Source of the DNA: Chloroflexi bacterium UBA4730
Lineage (GTDB): Bacteria > Chloroflexota > Limnocylindria > P2-11E
Assembly: GCA_002404155.1 (NCBI GenBank)
Contig: DHJC01000074.1
Location: 3,067-26,158, forward strand
Length of the DNA stretch: 23,092 bases
Direction of reading: 5' to 3'
Below are positions 7,216 through 14,675 of the stretch, in pieces. A model generated the notes under the pieces. That model had not been told where the DNA came from, searched no databases, and saw only the letters and a program-made list of their open reading frames with translations. Every line of letters starts with the position of its first letter. Position 1 is the first letter of the stretch. A program made the position numbers and the translations under genes.

Positions 7216-8483
7216 CGTCCGAGCTCACCAAGCATCGCGAAGAAGTCGGGAAACGTCTTGGAGACGCTGTCGGCGCCGTCGATCGCGACGCCCGGCACCT
7301 GGAGGCCGAGGACCGCGAAGGCCATCGCGACCCGATGGTCGTCCCTCGCATCGACCACCCCGTCGTGCAGCAGCGCGGGCTCGATGCGGATCGAGTCGGC
7401 GAAGGCCGTCGCCCTCCCGCCGAGGGCGTTGATCCCATCGGCCACCGCGCGGATCCGATCGCTCTCCTGCAGCCTGGTGTGCGCGATGCCGCCAAGCTCC
7501 GTCGGCGTCTCGCACTGCGTGGCGATGACCGCGAGGCTCGGGAACACGTCCGAGCAGTCGCGCACGTTCGCGACGATGCCTTGAAGCGGGCCGACGCGCC
7601 GCACCGTCACCGTGCCTCTGCCGCGCGAGACGGCACAGCCCATCTCCTCGAGCAGCGAGAAGTAGCGCACGTCGCCTTGCCCGCCGTGGATCTCGTGCGC
7701 GTCGACGTTCTCGATGGTCACGGCACCGCCGCAGATCGCGGCCGCCGCCGCGGGATACGACGCCGCGGTCGCATCGCCGGGGATCTCCCACGACCGGGCC
7801 TTCACCTTCTGCGGCTTGACCGAGATGCGATCGAGCGTCGGTGCGTCAACCTTCACACCGCGTTTCCCCAACGAGGCGATGGTCAGGTCGACGAACGGCC
7901 CCGAGACCAGCGATCCAGTGATCTCGAGCTCGAGGCCGCGTTCGAGCCGGGGCGCGATGAGCAGGAGCGCGGAGGCGAACTGGCTCGACTGACTGCCCGG
8001 CACCGCCACGCGCCCTCCGCGGATGGGGCCCGTGACCGTGAGGGGCAGCCCGTCGCCGTCCGCCGTCGCCCCGATCTCGCGGAGCGCGTTCACGAGCGGC
8101 GTGAGCGGGCGGTCGCGGAGCCGTGCCGAGCCGTCGACCTTCGTCTCGCCATCGGCGAGCGCCGCGAGCGCGAGCGCGAAGCGCGCGACCGTCCCCGCCT
8201 CCGCGGCATGGACGGGTCCGGTCGCATGCGGGATCGTCTCCGCCCCGTGGACCGTGACCTGGAACGTCTGATCCCACTCCACCTGGTACCCCAGTGACGC
8301 GAGGGCCTGGCGCATCGCGCGCACGTCGTCGCCGGGGTCGAGCCGGCCCAGGTCGAGCCGCGAGCGGCCGTCGGCGATCGCCGAGAGCACGAGCTCCCGG
8401 TTCGCGATGCTCTTGGACGCGGGCACACGCACGCGGACGTCGCGGAGGGGGTGGCGGAACGGGATGATCGGGCGGGGGGTCAC
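7212..8483 (-). CDS. aroA: 3-phosphoshikimate 1-carboxyvinyltransferase (EPSP synthase)
   Basis: A 423-residue enzyme transferring the enolpyruvyl group of PEP to shikimate 3-phosphate, the penultimate step to chorismate. I chose GTG 8483-8481 (TPRPIIPFRHP), which puts the family motif PASKSIANRELVLSA at the usual distance; an upstream start at 8657 would lie entirely within the opposite-strand lipoprotein gene. No good Shine-Dalgarno is visible. Motifs: HAAEAGTVARFAL (equivalent of LGNAGTAMR), GSQSSQFASALLL (S3P site), DVFPSLAVIA, RLQESDRI and DDHRVAMAFAV. It lies convergent to the aromatic operon and completes its upstream supply. Only 13 bp separate it from the divergent lipoprotein start, so their promoters must lie inside each other's coding sequence. 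Confidence 0.93.
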   Translation of the reverse strand: MTPRPIIPFRHPLRDVRVRVPASKSIANRELVLSAIADGRSRLDLGRLDPGDDVRAMRQALASLGYQVEWDQTFQVTVHGAETIPHATGPVHAAEAGTVARFALALAALADGETKVDGSARLRDRPLTPLVNALREIGATADGDGLPLTVTGPIRGGRVAVPGSQSSQFASALLLIAPRLERGLELEITGSLVSGPFVDLTIASLGKRGVKVDAPTLDRISVKPQKVKARSWEIPGDATAASYPAAAAAICGGAVTIENVDAHEIHGGQGDVRYFSLLEEMGCAVSRGRGTVTVRRVGPLQGIVANVRDCSDVFPSLAVIATQCETPTELGGIAHTRLQESDRIRAVADGINALGGRATAFADSIRIEPALLHDGVVDARDDHRVAMAFAVLGLQVPGVAIDGADSVSKTFPDFFAMLGELGR

Positions 8484-8496
8484 GGGACAGGGGATT

Positions 8497-9645
8497 ATGG
8501 CCAGAGACAGGATGAGACCGCTTTCCGCGGCACCGTTGCTGGCCTGCGCGCTGGTCGCCGGCGCGTGCTCGGTCGAGCCGCCGAGCGTCTCGGGAGCGTC
8601 GCCGTCCGCGATCCCGAGTGCGACGCGCGCGCCCGCGTCCGCAGAGGCGCCGGTCATCGCCTTCGATGCGCCGCGTGACGCCTCGCAGGCGCCGCGCTAC
8701 GTCACCGGCCGATGGTCGTCGACCCTGCCGCTCCTCGACGTGCAGCTCACGGTCACGCCCCAGCCCGCCTTCGCGTGCACGGCCACCCTCGATCCCGGCC
8801 GTCAGGGCGGCATCTACGAGTGCGACGGCCTCCTGCCGCCGGCAGCGGACATTCGCCTCGAGCTCACCGCGACGAGCGGTCAGGGTGTGCGGGCTCGGGC
8901 GACGCACAGCTTTCGCACGATGGCCGACCGCCTCACCGGGGTGCCGTGGTTCACGGAGTTCGAGGACCCGAACGGCCAGGCCCTCGCCTGCGCGGCCGCG
9001 AGCGTGCGGATCATCCAGACCTTCACCGCCGGTCGCGACGTCGCGACCGCGGCCCAGGTGCTCGCGCTCGGCCGCCCGCTGAACAAAAGCGCCGATCCGG
9101 GCATCGATCCGGCGGCGATCGCCGCGGTGATCGCGGCCCTCGAGCCGGCCAACCGCTATCACTACTACCGGTTCGCGACGCGCGACGCGGCGACCCGCGC
9201 CGCGGTCTACTGGCTGGCGCGATCGGCCGAGCCGGTCATCGCGCTCTCGCTCGCCGGTCAGCACGCGCCGATCATCACCGGGTACGCCGGCATGATCGGC
9301 CCGAGGCTCGCCGATCCGGCGAGCATCACGGGTCTGGTCATCGAAGACCCGCAGCGCGGCGACCTCGATCCAGCGACCGCGAGACATCGCCCGGACAAGT
9401 CGCGGTCCGCCGAGTTCCAGACGGGAAAGCTCATCGGGATCGATGAGTGGTACGCCGACGACTGGTGGTTCCGGGACGCGTATAAGGGCTCGATCATCTT
9501 CAACTCGGACGCGAAGCTCCACGACGTGGACCGCAGCGACGGCGTGTACCCGAAGCCGCATTGGGACGGGATGTTCGTGATCCTCGTCGATGACGGCGAC
9601 ACGACAACGCCCGCCGATCGCGAAGGGCAGGTGAGTCCGCGCTGA
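8497..9645 (+). CDS. Lipoprotein with C39-like (papain-fold) domain
   Basis: A 382-residue predicted exported protein. ATG 8497 follows AGGGGA closely; ATG 8512 is an alternative. Residues 1-24 form a signal peptide ending in LVAGAC, a slightly atypical lipobox with C24 as the lipidated cysteine, followed by a Ser/Pro/Ala-rich linker. Residues about 50-142 look like a beta-sandwich (Ig- or Fn3-like) module. Residues about 145-300 resemble the peptidase C39-like fold: GVPWFTEFEDPNGQALACAAASVRII with candidate nucleophile C164, and GQHAPIITGY with candidate H255. The typical CGPAS motif is CAAAS here. I infer a surface protease-like or transglutaminase-like protein; substrate unknown. The stop codon overlaps the next gene by 4 bases. 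Confidence 0.72.
   Translation: MARDRMRPLSAAPLLACALVAGACSVEPPSVSGASPSAIPSATRAPASAEAPVIAFDAPRDASQAPRYVTGRWSSTLPLLDVQLTVTPQPAFACTATLDPGRQGGIYECDGLLPPAADIRLELTATSGQGVRARATHSFRTMADRLTGVPWFTEFEDPNGQALACAAASVRIIQTFTAGRDVATAAQVLALGRPLNKSADPGIDPAAIAAVIAALEPANRYHYYRFATRDAATRAAVYWLARSAEPVIALSLAGQHAPIITGYAGMIGPRLADPASITGLVIEDPQRGDLDPATARHRPDKSRSAEFQTGKLIGIDEWYADDWWFRDAYKGSIIFNSDAKLHDVDRSDGVYPKPHWDGMFVILVDDGDTTTPADREGQVSPR
9628..9644 (+). promoter_or_regulatory. Ribosome binding site and CTG start of the kinase gene
   Basis: AGGTGAG at 9628-9634 lies 7 bases before CTG 9642-9644, which overlaps the lipoprotein TGA as CTGA. The kinase frame has a stop at 9591-9593 and contains no ATG, GTG or TTG between that stop and GTG 9876, which lies beyond the ATP-binding lobe. 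Confidence 0.6.
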
Positions 9646-10460
9646 CCGGCGGGGGCGGACCGGGACGGCAGTGGGAAGCGGCCAAGCGCCTGGACCGCGT
9701 CGCCCACGAGGTCGCGCTGGACTGGGAGCTGCGGCTCGGTCCGCGATACGAGTGGGCGCGCCATTCGTTCGCCGCGCCCGCGGGCGACCACGCCGTCCTG
9801 AAGGTCACGCCCCCCGAGGACAATGAGGCGGATCACGAGGGCGATGCCCTCGCGTTCTGGAACGGACGCGGCGCGGTGCGCCTCCTGCGGCGCGACATCG
9901 GGCGCCGGGCCCTCTTGATCGAGCGCTGCATCCCTGGTCACGACGCCTCGGCTCTCGACGACAACGAGGCCATCCGGGTCGCCCTGGACACCGGTCGCGA
10001 GCTGTGGCGGCCCGTCACGCGCGGCCCCGTCCGCCGGGCGGGGGACGAAATGGCCCGCTGGCTACGGGCGCTCGAGCAGCGAAGCCATCATCCGTGCGTC
10101 GCGATCGCGACGAAGCTGTTCGCGTCCATGTCGCCCCGGCACGATGTCCTCGTGCACGGCGACTTCCATCATCACAATCTGCTGCGGCACACCGGTCGCT
10201 GGCTCGCGATCGACCCCAAGCCACTGATCGCGGAGCCCGAGTTCGACGTCGTCACGCTCCTCTGGAATCCGTTGCAGCTCGAGCCGACCCGCGAGATCAC
10301 CGAGCGCCGGATGCGGCAATTCGCCGCCGCCGGCCTCGACGAACGGCGGGTGCGCGACTGGGCGATCGTCCGGGGCACCCAGCTCGGCCTGCCGCTCGAC
10401 CTGAACGCCCGCGAGGCGTCAACGCGTCAGCTCAGCGTCGTCTACTGGCTGCTGGAGTAG
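9642..10460 (+). CDS. Aminoglycoside/hydroxyurea phosphotransferase-family kinase, probable CTG start
   Basis: A 272-residue small-molecule kinase resembling streptomycin 6-phosphotransferases (APH(6)/StrB, about 270-280 residues). The N-lobe reads YEWARHSFAAPAGDHAVLKV with ATP-binding lysine K54 and an acidic helix (EADHEGDAL). The catalytic loop is HGDFHHHN (172-179, base D174), followed by WLAIDPKPLIAEPEFD with metal-binding D191. The N-lobe is in frame and lies upstream of the first GTG (9876), so that GTG cannot be the true start; CTG 9642, coupled to the lipoprotein stop and preceded by AGGTGAG, is the best candidate. Substrate is not predictable: members phosphorylate streptomycin, hydroxyurea or unknown metabolites. 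The stop lies 5 bases from the convergent gene's stop. Confidence 0.82.
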   Translation: MTGGGGPGRQWEAAKRLDRVAHEVALDWELRLGPRYEWARHSFAAPAGDHAVLKVTPPEDNEADHEGDALAFWNGRGAVRLLRRDIGRRALLIERCIPGHDASALDDNEAIRVALDTGRELWRPVTRGPVRRAGDEMARWLRALEQRSHHPCVAIATKLFASMSPRHDVLVHGDFHHHNLLRHTGRWLAIDPKPLIAEPEFDVVTLLWNPLQLEPTREITERRMRQFAAAGLDERRVRDWAIVRGTQLGLPLDLNAREASTRQLSVVYWLLE

Positions 10461-10465
10461 CTCAC

Positions 10466-11785
10466 CTAGGGCTTGGTCAGCAGGATCGCGTTCGGTAGCA
10501 GCCGGCCCGGTCCAACGGTGTACTGACCGTCGATCCACATCGCCGCGGTGCCACCGCCGTCGAGGTTGATGGCGTCCTGCACCCCGAGCGCTTGGAGCAC
10601 GTACTGCGAATCGGTGATGTTCGCGTTCTCGACGACGATCAGGTAGATGAAGGTGGCATCGGTACCCATCGAGCCCTTGAGGCCCTTCTCCTGCTGCTTG
10701 GCGGTCTGCTCCGCAGTCGTGTCCAACACGGCGCCGCCCTGCATGAGGAGCATGAACATCGAGATCCCCGCGGTGATCGGGGCGTTCGCCGTCGGGCCCT
10801 GCCCGTACACGTACGCGCGCCGGTAGTACGTCGGCGTCTTGCCGTTGAAGATGACGAGCCCGTTCTGTCCGATCAGGGCCGGCTTGTTGATCCAGGTACC
10901 GAGGTCGCTGTTGTACATCGCGTAGTCGTACGAGTTCACTCTCCCCGCACACTCGGCGTAGTCGGGCGGGCAGAGGTAGGTCCCATGGATCCCGGCGTAC
11001 GCGTGATCAGCCGCGACGTACTGGTCGAGCGGCTTCACCGGGCAGTCGTTCGCGCAGGACGACGCATTCGCGGTGACGGTCTTCACCGTCACGTCGGCCA
11101 GCGGTTCCTTGATGAGGTGCGTCGTGAACGTCCCGCGCAACGTCGGCACGTTGAGCGTGCTCGAGCCCGTCGGGCTGTAGACGCCGATGGGTGGCGGAGG
11201 CGCGGTGCCGTCGGGGTTGAGGACGGTAACGAGCCAGAAGACGCCGATGTCTTCCATCCACGTCGCGCCCTCGATGAGCGGGCGAAGGTAGAGGCGGTAC
11301 GTGCCGGGGGTCAGGGGCGCCTGGATCCGGAACTGGAACCAGGCGACCTGCCCGGGCCCGACGTAGGGCGCCGGCTGCGTCGCGATCCGGTTGTAGCGCG
11401 GCCATCCGGTGTTGGGTGAGCCCTGCGTGCCGTCGCCGCCGAGGGGACTCGCGCGGTCCTGCCCGGGCTCCGGCCCCCACGTGCCGAGGTACGCGGCCGC
11501 GCCGAGCTTTCCGCCGACCCAGCCGAGCGAGCCGGAGTTGTAGTACGCGACCGTCGCGGTCGTCGAACCTGTTCCTGGGCACAGGGTCGGGTAGCCGCTC
11601 TGGCCGTACCACTGGGCGTGGAATCCGGGGATCCCGCCGGACACGGCCGGCGCCGGGATGCCCGGGCCGGTCCTGGAGGTGCAGGTGGCGGCGACCGCGG
11701 TGCGTGGCGCGGCCGGCCCGATCAGCAGCGTGGCGGCGACCAACAGGACCGTCAGGAGGCGCGCGGATCCGGCTCCCTTGACCAC
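10466..11785 (-). CDS. Secreted phosphodiester glycosidase-like protein (NAGPA family C-terminus)
   Basis: A 439-residue exported protein starting at GTG 11785. Residues about 8-33 (LLTVLLVAATLLIGPAAPRT) are a signal peptide with probable cleavage near AVAA. Residues about 35-190 form a beta-rich region with W/Y/G-rich segments (FHAQWYGQSGYP, GWVGGKLGAAAYLGTWGPEPG, PGTYRLYLRPL), probably an Ig-like or NPCBM-like module. The C-terminal half matches the phosphodiester glycosidase fold: AGIHGTYL, NGKTPTYYRRAYVYG, then ALGVQDAINLDGGGTAAMWIDGQ, whose LDGGG is the family hallmark. In bacteria such enzymes act on cell-wall or exopolysaccharide phosphodiesters; the actual substrate is unknown. It lies 48 bases downstream of the lipase maturation factor gene on the same strand and may be co-transcribed. 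Confidence 0.8.
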   Translation of the reverse strand: MVKGAGSARLLTVLLVAATLLIGPAAPRTAVAATCTSRTGPGIPAPAVSGGIPGFHAQWYGQSGYPTLCPGTGSTTATVAYYNSGSLGWVGGKLGAAAYLGTWGPEPGQDRASPLGGDGTQGSPNTGWPRYNRIATQPAPYVGPGQVAWFQFRIQAPLTPGTYRLYLRPLIEGATWMEDIGVFWLVTVLNPDGTAPPPPIGVYSPTGSSTLNVPTLRGTFTTHLIKEPLADVTVKTVTANASSCANDCPVKPLDQYVAADHAYAGIHGTYLCPPDYAECAGRVNSYDYAMYNSDLGTWINKPALIGQNGLVIFNGKTPTYYRRAYVYGQGPTANAPITAGISMFMLLMQGGAVLDTTAEQTAKQQEKGLKGSMGTDATFIYLIVVENANITDSQYVLQALGVQDAINLDGGGTAAMWIDGQYTVGPGRLLPNAILLTKP

Positions 11786-11833
11786 CGCCTGGGATAACGC
11801 GGCGGCCGGGGGCCTGTTGCGCGAGGGCTCCCC

Positions 11834-13255
11834 TCAGCGGCGGAGCGACACCGCCGGGGCGTACTCGCGGACGAACGTCCGGTGCCACCACGCGCCGGTC
11901 TCATGCCGTTCCGCCGCCGTCGTGAACCGGTACAGCCAGAGCCGGGCGCGGATGACGTGCGGCGGTCCGTCGGGGAACGGGTCGTGCCGCAGCAGCCCGA
12001 CGGTCGCGCGGTCACCCTCGAGGAGCTTGGCGAGCAGCGGCATGAACCATTCGTGGTAGCGGGGCGAGGAGAACGCGGCGAACCACATGAGCCAGTCGAG
12101 GCGGAGGTGGTACGGCGCGTACTGCGGTGGCCGCCGCATCACGTCGCCCGGCTTCGCCTTGAACTCGTACTCGCGCCACTCGCTCGCGCTCGTCGGCTCC
12201 CGGTCGGCCGTCGCTTCGATGATCACCTCATAGCGCTTCTTCGTTACGCTGCCGAACGCGCCGTAGGTGTTCACGAGATGCAGCGGATCGAAGCTGGAGT
12301 TCATGAGCTGCCCGGGTGACAGGAGGTTCTTCGCGGGGCGGTAGCTCAACACGAGGACGAGCAGCGTCAGGGCGATCACGAGGACGGCGTGAGGGAACGA
12401 CGACTCGGGCGATGCCGGTCCGATGGAAAGCACCCGGCCGAGGGCCGCGTCGTCGAAGCTCGCGCACGCCAGGACGATCGTGATGACGTTGAGCCACGAG
12501 AAGTTGCCGCTGAGCACGAGCCAAGACTGCGTCGCGACGATGACGAGCCCCGCGACCGTCGCCACCGGCTGCGGCGCGAACAGGAACCACGGGACGATGA
12601 GCTGTGCGACGTGGTTGCCCAGGACCTCGGCGCGGTGCAGCGTCTTGGGGAGCCGGTGGACGTACCAGCTCAGCGGATTCGGCATCGGCTGGGTCTCGTG
12701 GTGGTAGTAGAGGCAGGTCAGGTCGCGCCAGCATTCGTCGCCGCGCATCTTGATCAGGCCGGCGCCGAACTCGACACGGAACACCAGCCAGCGCAGCAGA
12801 TAGATGAGCGGCAGTGGCGCGAACGTCCACGCCGGTCCGAGGAAGATCGCGAGGAAGCCCGCCTCGAGCAGCAGCGTCTCCCAGCCGAAGCTGTAGAAGG
12901 TCTGGCCGACGTTCACGATCGAGAGGTAGAGCCCCCACAGCGCCGCCCACACGAGCATCTCGAGGGGCAGCGGCCAGCCATCCGGGACCCCTGCGACGAC
13001 CAGCAGGCCGAGCGCGAGGCCCGTCCAGGCGCATGCCCGGAGGAGCCGGTCCGAGTAGCGAAGGTGGAAGAGGCTGGGCGATGCGCGGAACGGCACGTAC
13101 GCCACGAACTGCGGGACCGGCAGCAGCCCGCGCTCGCCCAGCAGCGGCGTGAACTGCTTCAGTGCCACGAGGAAGGCGATGACGTAGATCGCGCCGATGC
13201 CGCGCTCGATGACCAGGCGGGCGAGCCAGTAGTCCGGCGCCTCGAGCCAGCTCAT
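11834..13255 (-). CDS. Lipase maturation factor (LMF1)-family membrane protein
   Basis: A 473-residue multi-pass membrane protein from ATG 13255. Hydrophobic segments are visible at about 17-40, 70-91, 98-120, 126-160 (probably two), 210-265 (probably three) and 288-305. The diagnostic core FGAGLIKMRGDECWRDLTCL and YYHHETQPMPNPLSWY is the LMF family signature, followed by the loop RYEVIIEATAD and WREYEFKAKPGDVMRRPPQYAPYHLRLDWLMWFAA at the C-terminus. In animals LMF1 helps lipoprotein lipase fold in the ER; the bacterial role is not known, and no lipase gene is visible here. The family is related to HTTM/vitamin-K-dependent carboxylase-like membrane proteins. The gene starts 12 bases after the upstream SRPBCC-like gene. 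Confidence 0.9.
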   Translation of the reverse strand: MSWLEAPDYWLARLVIERGIGAIYVIAFLVALKQFTPLLGERGLLPVPQFVAYVPFRASPSLFHLRYSDRLLRACAWTGLALGLLVVAGVPDGWPLPLEMLVWAALWGLYLSIVNVGQTFYSFGWETLLLEAGFLAIFLGPAWTFAPLPLIYLLRWLVFRVEFGAGLIKMRGDECWRDLTCLYYHHETQPMPNPLSWYVHRLPKTLHRAEVLGNHVAQLIVPWFLFAPQPVATVAGLVIVATQSWLVLSGNFSWLNVITIVLACASFDDAALGRVLSIGPASPESSFPHAVLVIALTLLVLVLSYRPAKNLLSPGQLMNSSFDPLHLVNTYGAFGSVTKKRYEVIIEATADREPTSASEWREYEFKAKPGDVMRRPPQYAPYHLRLDWLMWFAAFSSPRYHEWFMPLLAKLLEGDRATVGLLRHDPFPDGPPHVIRARLWLYRFTTAAERHETGAWWHRTFVREYAPAVSLRR

Positions 13256-13267
13256 GGCGCGGTGAGG

Positions 13268-13795
13268 TCACTGACCGAGAAGATCAGAAAGCGCATCGAA
13301 ACGGTCGGCCCACCGCGCCTTGATATTCTCGGCCGCGGATCTGTCGGCGAGCTTCGAATGCCGGATCGCCACGGCGCTCTTGCTGTCGCCTGTCGACGTA
13401 AAGCCGAGGTGAACGAGCGTGCCGTCCCTCATGTTCATGCGCATTCTCATGCTCCGGTGCGGATCCGCGGCGCGAACGTTGATCTTCTCCGGCAACCAGC
13501 GTGCGCGAACGCGCGGCTTTGCGAACGCGTCGAACAATTTTTCACCTGGGACCTGACACGTCCGGTTCTTGTTCGCCTCGTACCCTCCATCGCGCCGCTG
13601 TCGTCGGTCGCGCAGTCCACGGATGCGCTCGTAGCCGACGGTGACCATCTGACTCCACCAGTCCGGCGTGCCGACGGAGGAAACGTATTTCGCGATCTCG
13701 CGATGCGGTTTCTCGGCGGCCTTGGCGGCGTCGAGGATCTTGACCCAATCGATCCAGTGGCGGCCTGTCGCTTTCTTTACCGCGGCGTCGCTCAT
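13268..13795 (-). CDS. SRPBCC-like (AHSA1-type) protein, main open frame; N-terminus frameshifted
   Basis: The intact frame encodes 175 residues starting MSDAAVKKATGRHWIDWVKI. Residues 1-75 form a helical module (KATGRHW..WVKILDAAK...PHREIAKYV..GTPDWWSQMVTVGYERIRGL) found in proteins of unknown function. Residues about 90-175 (GEKLFDAFAKP, RVRARWLPEKINVRAADP, MRDGTLVHLGFTSTGDSKSAVAIRHSKLAD) look like a shortened START/SRPBCC ligand-binding domain. The likely true gene begins at ATG 13928 with a strong Shine-Dalgarno, and that frame joins this one only if one extra base is removed near 13840. Base composition is less GC-extreme than the neighbours, with more AAA, ATA and TTT, suggesting recent transfer. 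Function unknown. Confidence 0.8.
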   Translation of the reverse strand: MSDAAVKKATGRHWIDWVKILDAAKAAEKPHREIAKYVSSVGTPDWWSQMVTVGYERIRGLRDRRQRRDGGYEANKNRTCQVPGEKLFDAFAKPRVRARWLPEKINVRAADPHRSMRMRMNMRDGTLVHLGFTSTGDSKSAVAIRHSKLADRSAAENIKARWADRFDALSDLLGQ

Positions 13796-13928
13796 GCCCG
13801 CGGTTTCCGCGTAACGCGGGAATAGGTCGTTGTTTTCTGACGAGTTGAAGCCGGGCGGCGGTGTACGACTCGCCGGTCTTCTGCATGCGGGCTCGGACGA
13901 TCCGCTTGAGATCCTTCTGCTTCGGCAT
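13796..13928 (-). pseudogene. Displaced N-terminus of the SRPBCC-like gene
   Basis: Translation from ATG 13928 gives MPKQKDLKRIVRARMQKTGE followed by SYTAARLQLV, an N-terminal segment I recognise as preceding the MSDAAV...TGR module in this family. It then diverges into RKQRPIPALRG. The other frame, just upstream of the MSDAAV start, reads LFPRYAETAGMSDAAV, the expected continuation. The full span 13268-13928 is 661 bases, one more than a multiple of three, so a single-base insertion (for example at the GTCAGAAAAC run near 13840) accounts for the break. Whether the insertion is real or a consensus error is open. Confidence 0.7.
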
Positions 13929-13941
13929 CACGATCTCCTTC
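13929..13941 (-). promoter_or_regulatory. Strong Shine-Dalgarno for the start at 13928
   Basis: On the - strand the sequence reads GAAGGAGATCGTG then ATG, placing AAGGAG 6 bases before ATG 13928. It is one of the best ribosome sites in the window and supports ATG 13928, not 13795, as the original start of the SRPBCC-like gene. Confidence 0.7.
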
Positions 13942-14094
13942 GTTCACACCGCAAACAGAACTCGCCAGCAGCGCCGCCGCGGCACGAAGGTTCGTCATAC
14001 CGATCCGGGAGTACGCCCCCCTTTGCCTCAACGCGGGCCTTCGCTCGGAGAAAGCCACCGAGGCTTGGCGCGGACCACCGCCCGGGGGAAATGT

Positions 14095-14119
14095 TACCCG
14101 CTCGGCTGCCGGCCGGGTA
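14095..14119 (+). promoter_or_regulatory. Inverted repeat upstream of the sigma factor gene
   Basis: TACCCG at 14095-14100 is repeated in inverted form as CGGGTA at 14114-14119, separated by 13 bases, within TGTTACCCG...CGGGTACCGCGTGGTAGACC. It lies 59 bases before GTG 14178. It could be an operator or part of an autoregulated ECF-type promoter. It would lie inside the gene if the alternative ATG 14091 is the true start. The rest of 13942-14177 shows no gene I can support. Confidence 0.25.
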
Positions 14120-14177
14120 CCGCGTGGTAGACCGACTACATGAATCGCCCCCCTGGACGCTCGTTGAGTTGAAAGCC

Positions 14178-14675
14178 GTGAACGGCGACACCGGGGCCTG
14201 GGAAGCCGTCTACGCGCGCGAATACCCCCGGCTGCTCCGCGCGCTCACGGCGATCGCCGGCGACGAAGGCGCCGCCGAGGACGCGGTCCAGGAGGCATTC
14301 GTGCGCGGATACAAGCAGGGTCTGGCGACGCTCGAACGGCCGGGAGCGTGGCTCCTGGTCGTCGCGACGCGCGTCCTGTTCCGCGACCGGCGTCGCCGCT
14401 CGACGGACGTCGCCGTCGAGACCGTGCCCGCGCCCCGGGACGAGATCGACTTCGCGATCGAGCGTGCCGATCTGCTGGCCGCGCTACGGCAGCTGCCCGA
14501 GCGCCAGCGCGCGGTCGTCGTCGCGCGCTACTACTACGACCAGAGCTACGCGGAGATCGCGAAGGCCTTCTCGATCCGTAGCGGCACGGTCGGGGCGACG
14601 CTGTCGCAGGCGCTCGCAAGGCTCCGCGCCTCGCAGGCCGCGCGGCAGCTCCTGCGCGGCGCGATGCGGTCATGA
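14178..14675 (+). CDS. ECF-family RNA polymerase sigma factor
   Basis: About 165 residues from GTG 14178. Sigma region 2 is WEAVYAREYPRLLRALTAIA followed by GDEGAAEDAVQEAFVRGY (the DAVQEAF core-binding helix), and region 4 is LPERQRAVVVARYYYDQSYA then EIAKAFSIRSGTVGATLSQALARLR, a helix-turn-helix for the -35 element. The linker is about 60 residues, and there is no regions 1 or 3, as in ECF factors. The start is uncertain: TTG 14169 and ATG 14091 are in frame, but GTG 14178 gives the usual distance to region 2. The stop overlaps the next ATG (ATGA), the normal arrangement for a sigma factor and its anti-sigma factor; here the partner is an NfeD-like protease. Confidence 0.88.
   Translation: MNGDTGAWEAVYAREYPRLLRALTAIAGDEGAAEDAVQEAFVRGYKQGLATLERPGAWLLVVATRVLFRDRRRRSTDVAVETVPAPRDEIDFAIERADLLAALRQLPERQRAVVVARYYYDQSYAEIAKAFSIRSGTVGATLSQALARLRASQAARQLLRGAMRS

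Noticed and set aside
9876..10460. GTG 9876 as the start of the kinase gene
   Set aside because: It would remove the N-lobe, including the VLK lysine and acidic helix that are visible in frame upstream.
13792..14058. 88-codon - strand frame upstream of the SRPBCC-like gene
   Set aside because: No ribosome site or family resemblance; it overlaps the better supported frame beginning at ATG 13928.
14140..14172. Ten-codon leader peptide before the sigma gene, whose stop overlaps TTG 14169
   Set aside because: No ribosome site, no regulatory residue pattern and a frame likely to arise by chance.
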